64,000 nucleotides of DNA, from the NCBI GenBank assembly GCA_039707655.1, contig CM077665.1, positions 78,121,954 to 78,185,953 of the forward strand, read 5' to 3'. The notes below the pieces were generated by a model. The model did no database searches. It was given only the letters and a program-made list of their open reading frames with translations, and had not been told where the DNA came from. Both the position numbers and the translations under genes were made by a program. Positions 42,668 through 55,091 of the stretch are shown in pieces. Within the stretch, counting starts at the first letter, position 1. Each line of letters opens with the position of its first letter. This DNA is from Elymus sibiricus. Lineage: Eukaryota; Streptophyta; Magnoliopsida; Poales; Poaceae.

Positions 42668-45600
42668 TCCCCCTCTTCTTGGGATGAGGCTTGACCCCAA
42701 GCCTCGGCTGCTGGAAATCGAGCGCGAAGAGCTACCTTGTCCTCCCAAGAGTCTACGACGGCTGCAGGATTGGACCAGCGCACGAGTATTTGCTCCACCA
42801 TGGCGCCGCGGCGCTTGCGCCACCGATGATCAATGATCGATGCAGGAACAGCAGGAATGTCAGAATGCTCAGGAAGATCAATGGATGAAGAGGTACCTGG
42901 CAGTAGGGCGCGTCGTAATTGGGACACATGAAAAACAGGATGCACTTGAGAGTGAGCTGGTAGCTGCAGTTTGTAGGCGACATTGTTGATACGCTCGATG
43001 ACAGGATATGGTCCAAAGAAGCGATACGAAAGCTTGTGGTTTGCTCTGGTTGCCACAGATGTCTGAACATAAGGTTGGAGCTTGAGGAAGACCTGGTCAC
43101 CCACATTGAAGGACCGGAATGATCACTTCTTGTCTGCCTGTTGTTTCATGATGTTGCGAGCGCGATGAAGATGCTGCTGTAGCAGGAGTTGTATCGTAGC
43201 TCTTTCATCAAGCCATGAACGGAGTGCAGGAACAGAACATGCAGAAGTTGTTGTGATCCCCCATTGACGTGGTTCATGCCCATACATAGCTCGGAAAGGA
43301 GACATCCCAATGGCTGAATGGAAGGAGGAGTTGTACCAGTACTGTGCCAAGGGAATCCAGTAGCTCCAGCGGCGAGGACAAGCTTGTGTGAAACACCGGA
43401 GGAACGTTTCTAGACATTGATTGACTCGTTCCGTTTGTCCATCCGTTTGAGGATGATTGGCGGTGCTCATTCTCAAGCCTGTGCCGGCATACTTGAAGAG
43501 TTCTTGCCAAAAATGGCTTGTGAATACAGGGTCACGGTCTGAAATGATTGCTCCAGGAAAGCCATGCAGACGATAGATGTGATTCATGTAGAGCAAAGCC
43601 ACTTTCGATGCTGTATAAGGATGAGCGAGGGTCAGAAAATGAGCAAATTTAGTGAATTTGTCCACAATAACCAGTATGCAATTGACATACCCAGACTGAG
43701 GTAATCCATCAATGAAGTCCCTGCTGATGAATTCCCATGATTCCTTGGGGACTGGTAGAGGTTCCAAAAGGCTCGGATACGCAGCTCTATCAGGTTTGGC
43801 CTGTTGACACACCTGGCAACACTTCACATATTGGAGAATGTGAGTTTTCATCTTTGGCCATGCGAAAAGTTGACGGACACGCCGGTAAGTCACTGGAAAT
43901 CCTGAGTGCCCTCCCATGGGTGTATCGTGGAAAGCTGCAATGATCTGCTGCTGCATGGAAGTACTGCCTCCTAACCAAATACGTCCACGGAATCGCAATA
44001 TGCCTTGCTCCAGCGAAAAACGACCCTTGGAATCTGGGCGAATAGCTAATTGTTCCAGAAGTTTCTGCGCTTGGGGATTAGTGATGTAGCTGCTAATGAT
44101 ATCCCCCATCCATGCTGGTTGACAAGAAGAAATAGAGTGCAGCAGATCAGTATGAGTAGCTCGTGATAAGGCATCTGCTGCGCTGTTATCAACCCCTTTC
44201 TTAAACTTGATGGTGTAACGAAGGCCCAAGAGTTTGGTGAACGCCTTTTGTTGCCAGGGCGTCGTTAGCCGTTGCTCTTCAAGGTGGACTAGGCTCTTCT
44301 GATCAGTGTGAATCACAAATTCATTGTGTTGCAGGTAAGGTCTCCATTGATCGACAGCTACCACAACGGCAAGGTACTCCTTCTCATAAGTTGAGAGTCC
44401 TCGGTACCGTGGACAAAGCGCTTTGCTCATGAAGGCAAGGGGATGGCCATTTTGTTGCAAGACTACTCCAATCCCTGCGTCATAGGCATCGGTCTCAACC
44501 ACAAATGGCTTTGTGAAATCCGGGAGAGCAAGCACTGGGGCTGAGATGAGCTGCTGTTTCAATAAGCGAAATGCCTCTGATGTGCTCTCTGTCCAAACAA
44601 ATGGTGTTCCTTTCTTCAGAAGATTGAAAAGAGGTCTTGCAATGATCCCGAAGTGGCGAACAAAGCGTCGGTAGTATCCTGCCAAGCCGAGGAAATGCCT
44701 CACTTCTTTTACATCTGTGGGTGTTGGCCAGTTTTTGACTGCAGCGATCTTGCTAGGCTCGGTTGCGACCCCTTCAGAGATGACCACCCTAGATAAGAGA
44801 GTTGTTGTTGGCCAAATGAACACTTGGATAACTTAATCTTCCATTGATCTCGCTGCAGCAACTGAAAGACTTGGCGTAAGTGATGGACATGGTCCTCCAA
44901 AGTCTTGCTGAATATCAATATATCATCAAAGAATGACAGGACACAAACACGATGCAATGGGTGCAGTGTGTCCTGCATGGCTTCGATGAAAGTGGCTGGC
45001 CCTCCTGCTAGACCAAAAGACATGACTAAGAACTTGAAATGTCCAGAATGGGTCTGGAAAGCCGTCTTGTACTCTTCTCCTTCTGCCATCCTTATTTGAT
45101 GGTAACCGGCTCTCAAGTCAAGCTTGGAAAACCACTTGGCTCCGTGAAGTTCATCCAACAATTCCTCGATGACTGGTACTGGATACTTGGGAACAACTGT
45201 TAGAGCATTAAGATGACGATAGTCAATACATAGACGCCACGTGCCGTCTTTTTTCTTCACTAGGATAGCAGGAGAGGCAAATGGGCTTTGGCTGCGTCTG
45301 ATTACTTCGGACTGTAGTAATTCTGTGACTTGCTTTTCTATCTCCGTTTTGTGCTCTGGTTTATGTCTGTAGGGTCTGATGTTGACGGGCTGAGCGCCTG
45401 GGATCAGCTGAATCGTGTGGTCACACTTGCGTCTGGGGGGTAAACTCGTGGGCTCACCAAAGATATCAGCAAATTGGTCCACCACTTCCTGGACTGATGG
45501 AGGAACAGTTGCTTGCTCCTCGTCCGTCAGCTCCACATGATGTAACTGAACCACATGCGAAATGGCGCCCTGACGACACAAACTGTGCAGCTGCGCGCTG

Positions 45601-46364
45601 TTGATGATCGAACAGCTGGTGGTCGATGGGTGGCCCTCCAAACAGATGGTGTTGCCATTGATACGGAGCTCAATCTTTTTAGCCCGCCAGTCCACTGTCA
45701 TAGGGCTATTGTCTTCCAGCCAGTCCATACCCAAGATTGCATCATAAGTGCCGAGGGGTAGCACTTTCATATTAGTTTTGAACTCGTGCCCTTGAGAAAA
45801 CCAACTGCATTGGGGAATAATTGACTGACAGAGCAGTTCACCACCGCCGGCCACTCGGACACGACCTGGAGTTTGTAATGCTACTGCACCAGTAAGTTGA
45901 TCAGCCAACCGAGCATCCACAAAAGATGTAGAGCTCCCGGAATCCACTAGCATGAGAATCTCTCGTCCTTGAATCCAAGCATGCAGCTGAAATGCTTTAG
46001 GTGAAACCCCTCCAGTGAGAGAATACCGAGAAATGGCCATAATTGTATCATAATTTGTTTCTGCTGTTGATTGTGGCTCTTCATCTAACATTGCCTCAAT
46101 CCCAAATAAGTCCAGTAATTCTTCCACCACGTGCAATTGGACGGAGGTAGGGCAAGTATGGTCGTGCCCCCACCGTTCACCACACTTGAAGCACAAGCCT
46201 CGAGCTCGGCGGTACTCCCGCAATGCCTTGATCTTGGAGGGAGCTGTTAGCACGTGCAGCGTCAATGCCATGACGATCCACTGCTGCATTGGTGGCCGGT
46301 AATGGAGTTGGCCTTGCTGGTGGTGGAGGTAGTGGAAGTGGGGCTCCCGGTCGAAGCATGGCAT
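42544..46364 (-). pseudogene. Reina-type pol: zinc knuckle, protease, RT, RNase H, integrase, chromodomain
   Basis: The minus-strand order is CFKCGERWGHDHTC (about 46190), protease with ILMLVDSGSSTSFVD (about 45950), RT with WRLCIDYRHLNALT and the catalytic box VLSFFDDILIFS (about 44915), a frameshift near 44785, the thumb and RNase H (HTDQKSLVHLEEQ, ADALSRA), the integrase zinc part (CCQVCQQAKPDR) and core (DFIDGLPQ, ISDRDPVFTSHFW, DGQTERVNQ), an in-frame TGA at 43123-43125, the GPY/F-type segment (YRFFGPYPVIERI) and a chromodomain-like stretch (EQILVRWSNPAAVVDSWEDK, about 42790-42700) that could guide insertion to chromatin. The ORF ends at 42544 inside the 3' LTR. Only three lesions break an otherwise complete pol. 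Confidence 0.85.
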
Positions 46365-47424
46365 CGGGCGCGCGCTGAGTTGGTGGAGGCGAGTGCGGCC
46401 GATGAACCACTTCAGTCACTTCCTCTTGCAGCAATGCGAGAGAGCACGCCGTATCCAAATCAGGCGGTCGCTGGATTAGCACCACGGCTCGAATGTCGGC
46501 ACGGAGTCCCTCAACAAAACGAGTCAAATAGTAGAAAGGATGAATTGAGTCAGAATATGACGTCAGATGATTGATAAGCAACGCAAAACGTTCAATATAC
46601 TTAGCTACAGATGAAGTTTGACGAATGGTATAGAATTGCCTAATTAATAGTTGATGACGATCACGCCCAAATCGAGTACAGAGCAACGCTGTAAATGACT
46701 CCCACTCGAATTCAGAGATTTTACGTTGAATTGACTGTAACCACACAGAAGCAGAGCCGGTAAAATTCAGAGCGGCCATTGGAACCCAAAAGGAATTGTG
46801 TATCCCGAACATGTTGAAGTATTGTTCACACATCGTTTTCCACAACTTAGGATTTTCCCCAGAGAACTGAGGAAAGCAGATTGAGGGGTGGGCTTGTCCT
46901 AGACCGGCAAGCATCTGGCTAGCATGGGTAAATGGAGAGGAAGCAGGGGAGGAGTGATTGTACTGACCAATGCCCGGGAGAGGCACCGGCGTGGTCACCG
47001 GTGGCTGCCCCCGGTGAAGAAATGCATCGCCGTGGTCCTGAGACCCGTGAGGCAGCTCCCGCGATGGGCCTGTGGCGTTGGACAGGTCACCGGCCTTCGC
47101 AGGAGGGGGCTTGAGACCAGAGAGCCCTGCTGCTGCCGCACCGAGCGCTGCCGCCGCAGGCACGCGCCCTTGTTGAAGATCGGCCACCGCCGTGCTCAGG
47201 TCCGCCACGCGGCGCTCCAGATCGGGGCGCCACGCAAGGAGGTCGTCGAGGCAGCTGGTGTTGGCATGGACGGCCGCCGTGTTGTTGCGCAGTTCGAGGC
47301 GGAACTCCTCCATGGAAGAGGTGATCCGGTCCATGTACTCCTTCATGGTCGGTTCCATCGCTTCGATTTGAAGCCGTGCTTGACGAAGACGCCTGGTTTC
47401 GATGAACTGCGCCAGATCGCGCAC
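46177..47424 (-). pseudogene. Reina-type gag
   Basis: The start MRDLAQFIETRRLRQ lies 33 bp inside the element. A coiled-coil N-terminal part (residues about 10-90) and a Pro/Ala linker are followed by a Retrotrans_gag domain (ICFPQFSGENPKLWKTMCEQ, FGRDRHQLLIRQFYTIRQ, YLTRFVEGLRADIRAVV, about residues 190-330). Near residue 395 the frame shifts (about 46240): the zinc knuckle CFKCGERWGHDHTC lies in the next frame, which leads into protease and RT. The frame ends at 46177. Gag forms the particle and binds the RNA. Confidence 0.8.
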
Positions 47425-47442
47425 AAGGAATGGTGGTGGGGA

Positions 47443-47455
47443 GTCTCTGATACCA
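47443..47455 (-). promoter_or_regulatory. Primer-binding site (initiator tRNA-Met) of the Reina-type element
   Basis: The minus strand reads tggtatcagagac two bases after the 5' LTR end. Eleven bases match the tRNA-Met primer complement used by most plant Gypsy elements. Confidence 0.85.
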
Positions 47456-47457
47456 GA

Positions 47458-47776
47458 TGTTATGGTTCCACTAGTCTCTTACGATCTAAGCGCTCCGAAG
47501 TAGTAGCTTAGTACAATTTGAGATACACGAATTGGATACAGAGGAAGAACACAAGGGAGGAAATGGAAATAGTAGCCGCCGCCGTCAGTCTGATCCTCTG
47601 GATACCCTAGGCCTCCTGTCGTGGGGGTAGAAGTAGCTGGAGTGGTTGGGCTTCACTTGGTCCATGTCGGCCCAGCGACTCGCGGGTTAGGCTTCTTGGT
47701 ACGTTGTGGACGTGGGCCGACCGTCGGCGTGTGCGAGTCGCTGATCGATGGGGCTTGCATGACAGGGCTGCTGACA
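47458..47776 (-). repeat. 5' LTR of the Reina-type element (319 bp)
   Basis: The same length as the 3' LTR. The three differences are near 47725, 47733 and 47747, where this copy keeps CG and the other has CA or TG. Confidence 0.92.
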
Positions 47777-47781
47777 ACCTA

Positions 47782-48475
47782 TGGTATGGGAGGAGGGTCC
47801 TTTCCTTGGAAGCAAACACGCAGAGGAATCAACTGTTCGAGTTAGGTAATGTTGCCCCTAACCCGAGGCGCGATCCCGCGTGGAGTAGGCAGCACACTTT
47901 CGCACCGGCTCGGGTTGGTTCATGGAAGCTCCTATTCATACCTTTTGTCTGCCTCACTGACTGTGGGCCGTTTTTGCTGTGTCTTCTGGTTCCATGTCCC
48001 ATATATCATCCTTCTATATCTATATCTTATCTATCTATCTATATCTAACTAGCAGAACACCCGCACATTGCTTCTAGGAATAAAAATGGAATGGAAACTG
48101 ACGGAACTAGGTGCAAATAACGGAGTGCAGAACAACGGCCTACCACACCTTAATCCTCATCGGAAAACTCTGCAACATGAGACGTTGCAACCGTGTAGGT
48201 CAGCACATGGAATAGGCTGGCAATGTCACCACAGAACAATAATAATAATTCTATAACTACATGCAATTTAGGCTTTGGTGGAGGCTCTAAGTTTAATTTT
48301 TGCATAAAGCTATTTTTTTCCCTATGACAAAATAATTAAAATTATTACTACAAATGTTATTCCATTATTGAGATGGTTCCTCCAACTCAATCCAATTACC
48401 CAAAATTATTATAAAAACCCACTTCATTAATTAAATTATGATGATGATGAGATCACGCGATAAATCACTTCTAGA
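47782..48475. other. Displaced distal promoter side of the CML gene; no gene
   Basis: Sequence on the far side of the Reina insertion, formerly contiguous with 42343. A tatc/tata-rich microsatellite (tatctatctatctatatct) lies at about 48026-48045. After about 48050 the sequence (agcagaacacccgcacattg) resembles the end of a dispersed grass repeat. No coding ORF is supported. Confidence 0.45.
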
Positions 48476-48948
48476 GGCTCAAGTTGTCCTTAACCGGGGA
48501 CACGGCTAATCGATTAGTTTTCCACTTTGCAGAGGTTTGTGGACTTTTCCCCACAAGACTCGACCACCTCCATGGTCGGAAGATCGAGACAAGGTCTTTC
48601 ACAGAGTTTCCCTTAGCCACCGGTAGTGTCCATCCCAACTATAACCCACTACCTCTCGTAGCACTACCTCGTAAGAGTCACTACAAAGATCGACCAAGCC
48701 AGAGCCCATAATGGCTTGTGGATGCACACAGAAGATTCTAGTCATGAATTGTCGTTTAATCCCTTTGAACCTGGGTGACTTTCCATAAAGAGTAATCACT
48801 GGGTCCTCTAGGGTACTCTGGCAAATCCTTGGTTACTCCAAGGTACCCCTCACCATACAACCGTTTCACCCACATGGTTGATTAAAATTATTAAAGTTGA
48901 TGTTCAACAATTATTCTCTCACAACTTGCATGAATCAGGAATACCACC
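48476..48948. repeat. Unclassified dispersed Triticeae repeat
   Basis: The blocks ggcttgtggatgcacacaga, ttaaccggggacacggctaa and ttccccacaagactcgacc are familiar from high-copy Triticeae DNA, but I cannot name the element or its ends. No coding potential. Confidence 0.35.
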
Positions 48949-50528
48949 TAATACTTGTGATCTGCGTTGGGTTTCTGTGAAGAGGAACGGGTTATTGCAG
49001 CACAATACAGATAAGTATTTCTCTCAGTTAAGAACCAAGGTTTATCGAACCAAAAGGAGTAACGGTCAACCACCGTCTTCAGCGACTGCACACAAAAGAG
49101 CAAACACTTGCACCCAACGCGACAAGAGGGTTGTCAATCCTCTTGGTCTCGTTATTTGCAAGCAAATGAAGTGTGTAGATGATAGTAGATAATTGTAAAT
49201 TTCAAAATAAAATAAAATATAAATAATGACAACAAGGTATTGAAAGCATTTGTAAATATATAAGTGAATAGACCTGGGGGCCATAGTTTCCCTATTGGCA
49301 TCTCTCATGTAGGAAGCATACGGTGGGTAAACAAATTACTATTGGGCAATTGATAGAAAAGCGCATAGTTATATTCATATTCACGGCAATGATCATGTAT
49401 ATATAGGCATCACGTCCATAAGAAAATAAGCTGACTCCTGCCTGCACCTATTACTATTACTCCACCCATCGACCGCTATCCAGCATGCATCAAGAGTATT
49501 AAGTAACACAGAGTAATGCTTGGAGAACAATGACATGATGTAGACAAAGAGAATTCAATTAATATGAACTAACCCCATCGTTTTATTCTTAGTGGCAGCA
49601 ATACAAAGACGTGTCTTATCCCTTTCTGTCACTAGGATATAGAGCACCGCGAGATTGAACCCACTACAACGCACCCCTCTCACCGAAGAAATATCAATCT
49701 AGTTGGCCAAACTATTTCAATAGATCGGAGAGATTTACGAAGCTATAATGATCATGCAAATAAGAATCATAATAAATTTCAGAGAAGACTCAAATCTTTT
49801 TCATGAATAATCTGAACATAAACCCACAATTCATCGGATCCCAACAAACGCACCATACAAAAGAATTACATCGGATAGATCAAAGCAAAGATGGGATGAT
49901 CATTGTATTGAAGATCAAGAGAGAGAGAGAGAGAGATAGCCATATAAGTACTAACTACGGACCCGTAGGTCTATGGTGAACTACTCACACATCACCATGG
50001 GAGCCGCAAGGATGATGTAGAGGCCCTCCGTGATCGATCTCCCCTCCAGCAGGGCACCGAAAAAGGGCTTCAGATGGGATCATGGCGAAACAAAGACTTG
50101 CGGTGACGAAAAAAGTGTTTCGGGATGCTTTCCAAGGTTTTTGGAATATATGGGAATTAATAGGCCAGAGAACGGTGTCAGGAGACCCACCAGGGTGGGA
50201 CAAACCATCAGGACGCGCCGACCCCCCTGGGCACGCCCTGTTGGCTTGTGCCTCCCTCGTGCGGCCTCCGGTCTCCTCCCGAAGCTTCCAGGTCTTCTTT
50301 TGGTCCAGAAAAAATCATATAAAAGTTTCGGGGTAATTGGACTTCGTTTGGTACTGTAAACCTGAAAAGCCAAAAACATGCAAAAAACAGGAACTGGCAC
50401 TGGGCACCGGATCAATAGGTTAGTGCTCAAAAATAATATAAATTGGTAAATAAATACTCAAAAAGTATCCTAGAATGATAATATTATAGCATGGAACAAT
50501 AAAAAATTATAGATATGTTGGAGAATCA
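48949..50528 (-). repeat. 3' LTR of the WHAM-like Athila element (about 1580 bp)
   Basis: On the minus strand it starts tgattctccaac at 50528 and ends cacaagtatta near 48949. The terminal 250 bp, reversed, share ordered blocks with 257-659 and 24337-24715. A (ga)n run (gagagagagagagagag) lies at about 49919-49935. The right border is well defined by the polypurine-type sequence; the left border is inferred from the comparison. Confidence 0.6.
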
Positions 50529-52587
50529 GCATCCGCAAGCTTAATTCTTGCTTGTCCTCGAGCAGGTAAATGATGAAAACAGAATTTTTGATGGGACATG
50601 CTACCCAATATGTAATCTTTTGCATGTATGCTCATTGAGAAATGATGAATTAACAAACATCAACATAGTAATATTTATAAGCACAAGCAACAGAATCATC
50701 AATCTTTCGAAATATACGATCCTCGAAGAATGTTTACCCCCCATTCATTTTATCATATTAGTAAGGCATGACTCCGTCTTCACCACATTAATACAATGTC
50801 AAGCACCATGATGTCCAAGTCAGGCAATTGGAGCGTACTTTTTCAATGTGCATCAACCTTTTATTCTTCACGCAATACATGAGCGTGAACCATGGACATA
50901 GCATAAGGGTGGAATAGAATATGGTGGTAGATATCAAAGGGGTAAAAGGTGGAGAAGAAAGTCTCGCATTAACTAGGCATATCAACGGGCTATGGATATG
51001 CCCATCGATAGATATCAATGCAAGGAGTAGGGATTTTCATGCAACTGATGCACTCGAGCTATAAGTGTATGAAAGCTCAACTGAAGCTAAGTGGGTGTGC
51101 ATCCAACTTGCTTGCTCATGAAGACCTCGGGCATTTGAGGACACCCGTCATCGGAATATACAAGCCAAGTTTTTAATAATGAAAAGTAATTCCCACTAGC
51201 ATATGAAAATGATATAACATGAGACTCTCTATATGAAGAACAAGGTGCCACTTTGAGGCACAAGTGTGTTAAAGGATAGTAGCAAAGTCCATTCTCTCTT
51301 TTTCTCTCATTCATTCATTTTTTAATGGTGGGATCATTTGTCCTCCCCCATTTTTATTTCCTCATTGGGACAATGCTCTAATAATGATGATCATCACACT
51401 TTTATTGACTTACAACTCAATATGAAAACTCAATATGAAGAACTATGAAACAATATGACTCAATATGAATGCCTCTAGCAGTGTACCAGGATGTGCAATG
51501 ATCTAGCGTGACATGTATCAAAAATGATGAACGGTGGCTTTGCCACAAATACTATGTCAACTTTATATGATCACGCAAAGCAATATGACGATGAATGAAC
51601 TAGTCATATGATGTAACGGTGGAAGTTGGATGGCAATATATCTCGGAATGGCTATGGAAACGCCATAATAGGTAGGTATGGTGGCTGTTTTGAGGAAGAT
51701 ATAAGGAGGTTTATGTGTGACAGAGCGTATCATGTCACGGGGTTTGGATGCACTGGCGAAGTTCGCACCGATCCTCGAGGTGAGAATGAGCAATGCACAG
51801 TACCGAAGAGGTTAGCAAAATATGAGGCGGTGAGATTGCGTATGTCCACGGATTCACATTAGTCATAAAGAACTCATATACTTATTGCAAAGTTTTATTA
51901 GTTTTGTCACAAATCAAAGTACTACTCGCATGCCCCGAGGGAGGAGGTTGGGAGGAGTTAACCATCGCGCGCCTCCGACCCGAAACAACACTAGGATTTC
52001 AACGAGGAATATAAATGCTCACACATCCCAACCATCCCTTTTCCAATATTTAGCCAAACAGGAAATTAACACCTCTTAATACCGATACTTCTACGAACCG
52101 ACAATAATGCGCTCACACCCTTTCACATTACCACATCAATATCATTAACCCAAAATTTCTCTTTAATGTGCTACATGCATGATGGTTTTGATTATCACTC
52201 ATTGAATGCCTATTATTTTTGGACTAGTCTTATAACCCATGCAAATTACCGTCACTATTTATTAACTCTCAAACAAATATAAGTGAAGAACGAGAGTGCA
52301 ATTATTTCTATAAAATATATACGCCACTGTGCTAAAAAAGATATAAGTGAAGTACTAGAGCAACTGCTAAGCTCAAAAGATATAAGTGAAGCACATTGAG
52401 TATTCTAAAAAATTATGATGAAGGTGTGTCTCTCTCAAATAGGTGTGTCCAGCAAACGATGATTGTGGCAAACTAAAAACAAAAGGAAACACAAACAAAC
52501 GATGCTCCAAGCAAAACTCATATCATGTGACGAATAAAAATATAGCTCCAAGTGACATACCGATGGATTGAGACGAAAGAGGGGATG
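50529..52587 (-). other. 3' non-coding region of the WHAM-like element
   Basis: About 2 kb of AT-rich sequence without credible ORFs, equivalent in position to 4970-6550 of the first Athila element. ataagtgaag repeats occur at about 52279, 52341 and 52381. Confidence 0.5.
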
Positions 52588-53134
52588 TGTCGGGGATATA
52601 ACCCCACGGTGTGACACGCCCTATTGGGCCGGGATAGTATAATGGAGGCTCTGGAAATATGTTCAAGATGGGCCATGTTGTGAAGATAAGACAAGTAAGG
52701 CGGCTGCTACGTAAATCGATGGACGGCCCAAGCACGTGGAGATGGCGACTCAAGGCCCATAGGGCAGAAGACGCCGGATGTTTCCTTGCCTGAGAGGCAA
52801 GGGGTGCTAGAGATGTGATAGGTCACAAGTCATATTATGACCCGGACTCTTGTAAACCCTAGGGTCTCGAGCTATATATAAAGGCGAGCCCCTAGGACCG
52901 AAAGACTTAAGTTAGACCACCCTCGAAAGCTAGGTTAGCGATTCCCCTCCCTTGTAATCGAGATCACCATCAATATAGACACAAAGCAGGACGTAGGCTA
53001 TTACCTCCATCGGAGGGGCCGAACCTGGGTAAACTCGCCCGTTCCCGTTTAACCCCTTTGAGTCGCCACCTAGCGGCGATGGACTCACACCTAAGTCCTT
53101 GCACGAGGACATCTGCCGTGACAAAACCACGACA
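52588..53134 (+). repeat. 5' LTR of element A (547 bp)
   Basis: Starts tgtcggggatataacccc and ends aaaaccacgaca. A TATA box (gctatatataaaggcg, about 52871) and the nearby transcript start region are shared with the LTR of element B. The ends and most of the 3' half are very similar to 56517-57068, so the two elements belong to one family or close subfamilies. Confidence 0.85.
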
Positions 53135-53222
53135 GTTGGCGCCCACCGTGGGGCCCTCGCCCGGTGGAGTAAAGTTCTCAAAGGGAGCACTTTCGGGTTT
53201 CAGGAGCTACGTGACGGGTCGT

Positions 53223-53630
53223 ATGACCAAGAGTCGTCGGAGCAATATCTACATCGACGATTCAGGCTGGGGCCCCGAGGCCGACTCAATTGAGTACGGG
53301 TACCGGGTCCCCTTCGGCAAGATCCACATCTTCATCAGCCAGATCGGCGCAGCAGTACCCGAGTCGGACATCTGCACCAACCTCATCGAGCCGGCTCGGC
53401 GTGCCCAACCCGGCCGACCTCAATCCGACCAGCATCACGAAACCAAGGTCCTTGGTAAGTTTCCTGAATCGCCTTATCTGGCTGCTACTTCTGCAACAGG
53501 GAGCACGATGGCTCGAAACCCGTCTGCGGATGGCGGATCAGGTGGATCAGGCCTGTCACGGGGTGCTCCGGGGGCTAAGTTTCGGCATCAGCACAGTAAC
53601 TAGGCTCTTCAAAGCAAATTTAAACAGTTG
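53223..53630 (+). pseudogene. Gag N-terminal remnant of element A
   Basis: The ATG at 53223 opens MTKSRRSNIYIDDS, parallel to MVKSRRDKVYEPAW of element B at 57157, which sets the start. About 120 codons follow and the frame ends near 53603. The Retrotrans_gag core seen in element B (58477-59031) is missing: the sequence passes directly to the linker before protease, so an internal deletion removed it. Confidence 0.6.
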
Positions 53631-55091
53631 AGTCACGGCCAATATCATGTTTTCACCACTAAAACCTGCAAGCGAGACAGTAAGGTCAGAAGCAGGGCGG
53701 TCAACATGGCAGAGCCGGCAGTGCCCAGGTACCTTAATTGGTCCGAGCACCCGATCACCTGGAGCAGGGATGACCATCCTCCTCGGGTTGACAACCCTGG
53801 CGGGTTAGCTTTGGTGGTGGCGCCTCAAGTCGGCGGTTACACCTTGACCAAGGTCCTTATGGATGGGGGCAGCAGCATAAATATTCTATACTATGAAACT
53901 TTTCGCCGGATGAACCTGCCTAAGAGCTCGCTACTCCCTTCCATGACGGTGTTTCACGGGATTGTTCCTGGAAAATCGGCTTATCCGATCGGGTGGATCA
54001 AACTCGATGTTGCTTTCGGTGATGAGAATAATTATAGATGTGAGCCCTTGGTGTTTGAGGTATTCAAGATAAAGAGCCCATATCATGCCCTCTTTGGACG
54101 GCCGTCTTACGCTCGTTTCATGGCCCGGCATTGTTATATCTATCTCAAGATCAAGATGCCTGGACCAAAAGGTACTATTACTATGAGCGGAAGCCGGAAG
54201 ATAGCCCAGGAGTGCGAAGAAGGAGACGCAGCTTATGCCGAGTCGGCTTGCGCGGCTGAGGAACTGAAGTTCTATACCGCCAATGTTGACCCGGCTGATA
54301 TGAGCCCGCTCAAGAAGCCCAATACTGAGTCGGGGCCTTCACTCAAGTTTAAGCCGGCTGAAAATACTAAGCAGATAGATTTCACGCCAGGCGGCTCATC
54401 CAAGCAGTTCACTATAGGGACCGGCTTGGATCCCAAATAGGAAAGCGTGCTCATCGAGTTTATCCGTGAGAATCGGGACATCTTTGCATGGAAGCCTTCT
54501 GACATGCCTGGAGTCCCGAGAGAACTCGCTGAGCACCACCTTAACGTAGACCCAAAGATGAAACCAGTACGTCAATATCTTCGTCGTTTTAACGAGGAAA
54601 GACGCAAGGCTATTGGAGAAGAGGTAGCCCGGCTCCGAGCTGCCGGGTTTATCATTGAAGTTTTTCACCCCGAGTGGTTGGCTAACCCGGTGCTTGTTCT
54701 AAAGAAGAACGACACTTGGCGCATGTGTGTCGACTACACGGATCTCAACAAAGCCTGTCCGAAGGATCTTTTTGCTCTCCCACGTATCGATCGGATCATT
54801 GATTCTATGGCGGGTTGTGAGCGTTTGTGCTTCTTGGATGCATACTCCGGCTATCACCAGATCAAGATGGCTGTTGAGGATCAAGAAAAGACGACTTTCA
54901 TCACTCCCTTTGGTGCTTTCTGCTATGTCTCTATGCCCTTTGGGCTTAAGAGCGCGGGGGCGACTTATCAGCGCTGCGTCCAGAATTGCCTTTCGCCACA
55001 GATTGGGCGTAATGTTCACGCCTATGTTGATGACATCGTGGTGAAGTCTCAGAAGAAAGACGCTCTTGGAGGACATCAAGGAGACATTTAA
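53628..55091 (+). pseudogene. Protease and reverse transcriptase of element A
   Basis: The protease domain has an intact active-site motif (VLMDGGSSINILYYE, about 53855) and the family block FGRPSYARFMARHCYIYLKI. After a TAG at 54438-54440 the same frame continues into RT: NPVLVLKKNDTWRMCVDYTD, FLDAYSGYHQIKM, SMPFGLKSAGATYQR and the catalytic box HAYVDDIVVKS (about 55018-55050). Near 55060 a frameshift moves the rest of the protein to the frame starting at 55066. All catalytic residues seen are conserved; only the stop and the shift break it. Confidence 0.8.

Larger units (their letters stand above)
42344..47781 (-). mobile_element. Reina-type chromovirus (Gypsy), complete with target duplication
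   Basis: A 5428-bp element (42349-47776) with two 319-bp LTRs is flanked by accta (42344-42348 and 47777-47781). It reads on the minus strand: 5' LTR at right, primer site tggtatcagag for initiator tRNA-Met, gag, protease, RT, RNase H, integrase, chromodomain, polypurine tract and 3' LTR at left. Size, short LTRs and the chromodomain fit the Reina clade. The LTRs differ at three positions only (0.9%), all CpG-type transitions, giving an age of about 0.36 million years at 1.3e-8 per site per year. Coding sequence is broken by two frameshifts and one stop. Confidence 0.9.
48949..52587 (-). mobile_element. 3' part of an Athila-type (WHAM-like) Gypsy element
   Basis: This is a minus-strand element: the LTR (48949-50528) is at the left and the 3' non-coding tail runs right to 52587, where element A is inserted. 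On the minus strand the tail just before the LTR reads ctcgaggacaagcaag ... aagcttgcggatgc, the same layout as before the LTR at 6564. The LTR start tgattctccaacatatctat is a variant of the WHAM-type tgatacgtctccaacgtatc. No pol or gag is visible in this part; ORFs in 50548-52500 have no recognisable protein. Confidence 0.6.

Noticed and set aside
49919..49935. (GA)n run as a promoter element
   Set aside because: It lies inside an Athila-type LTR and no gene is next to it.
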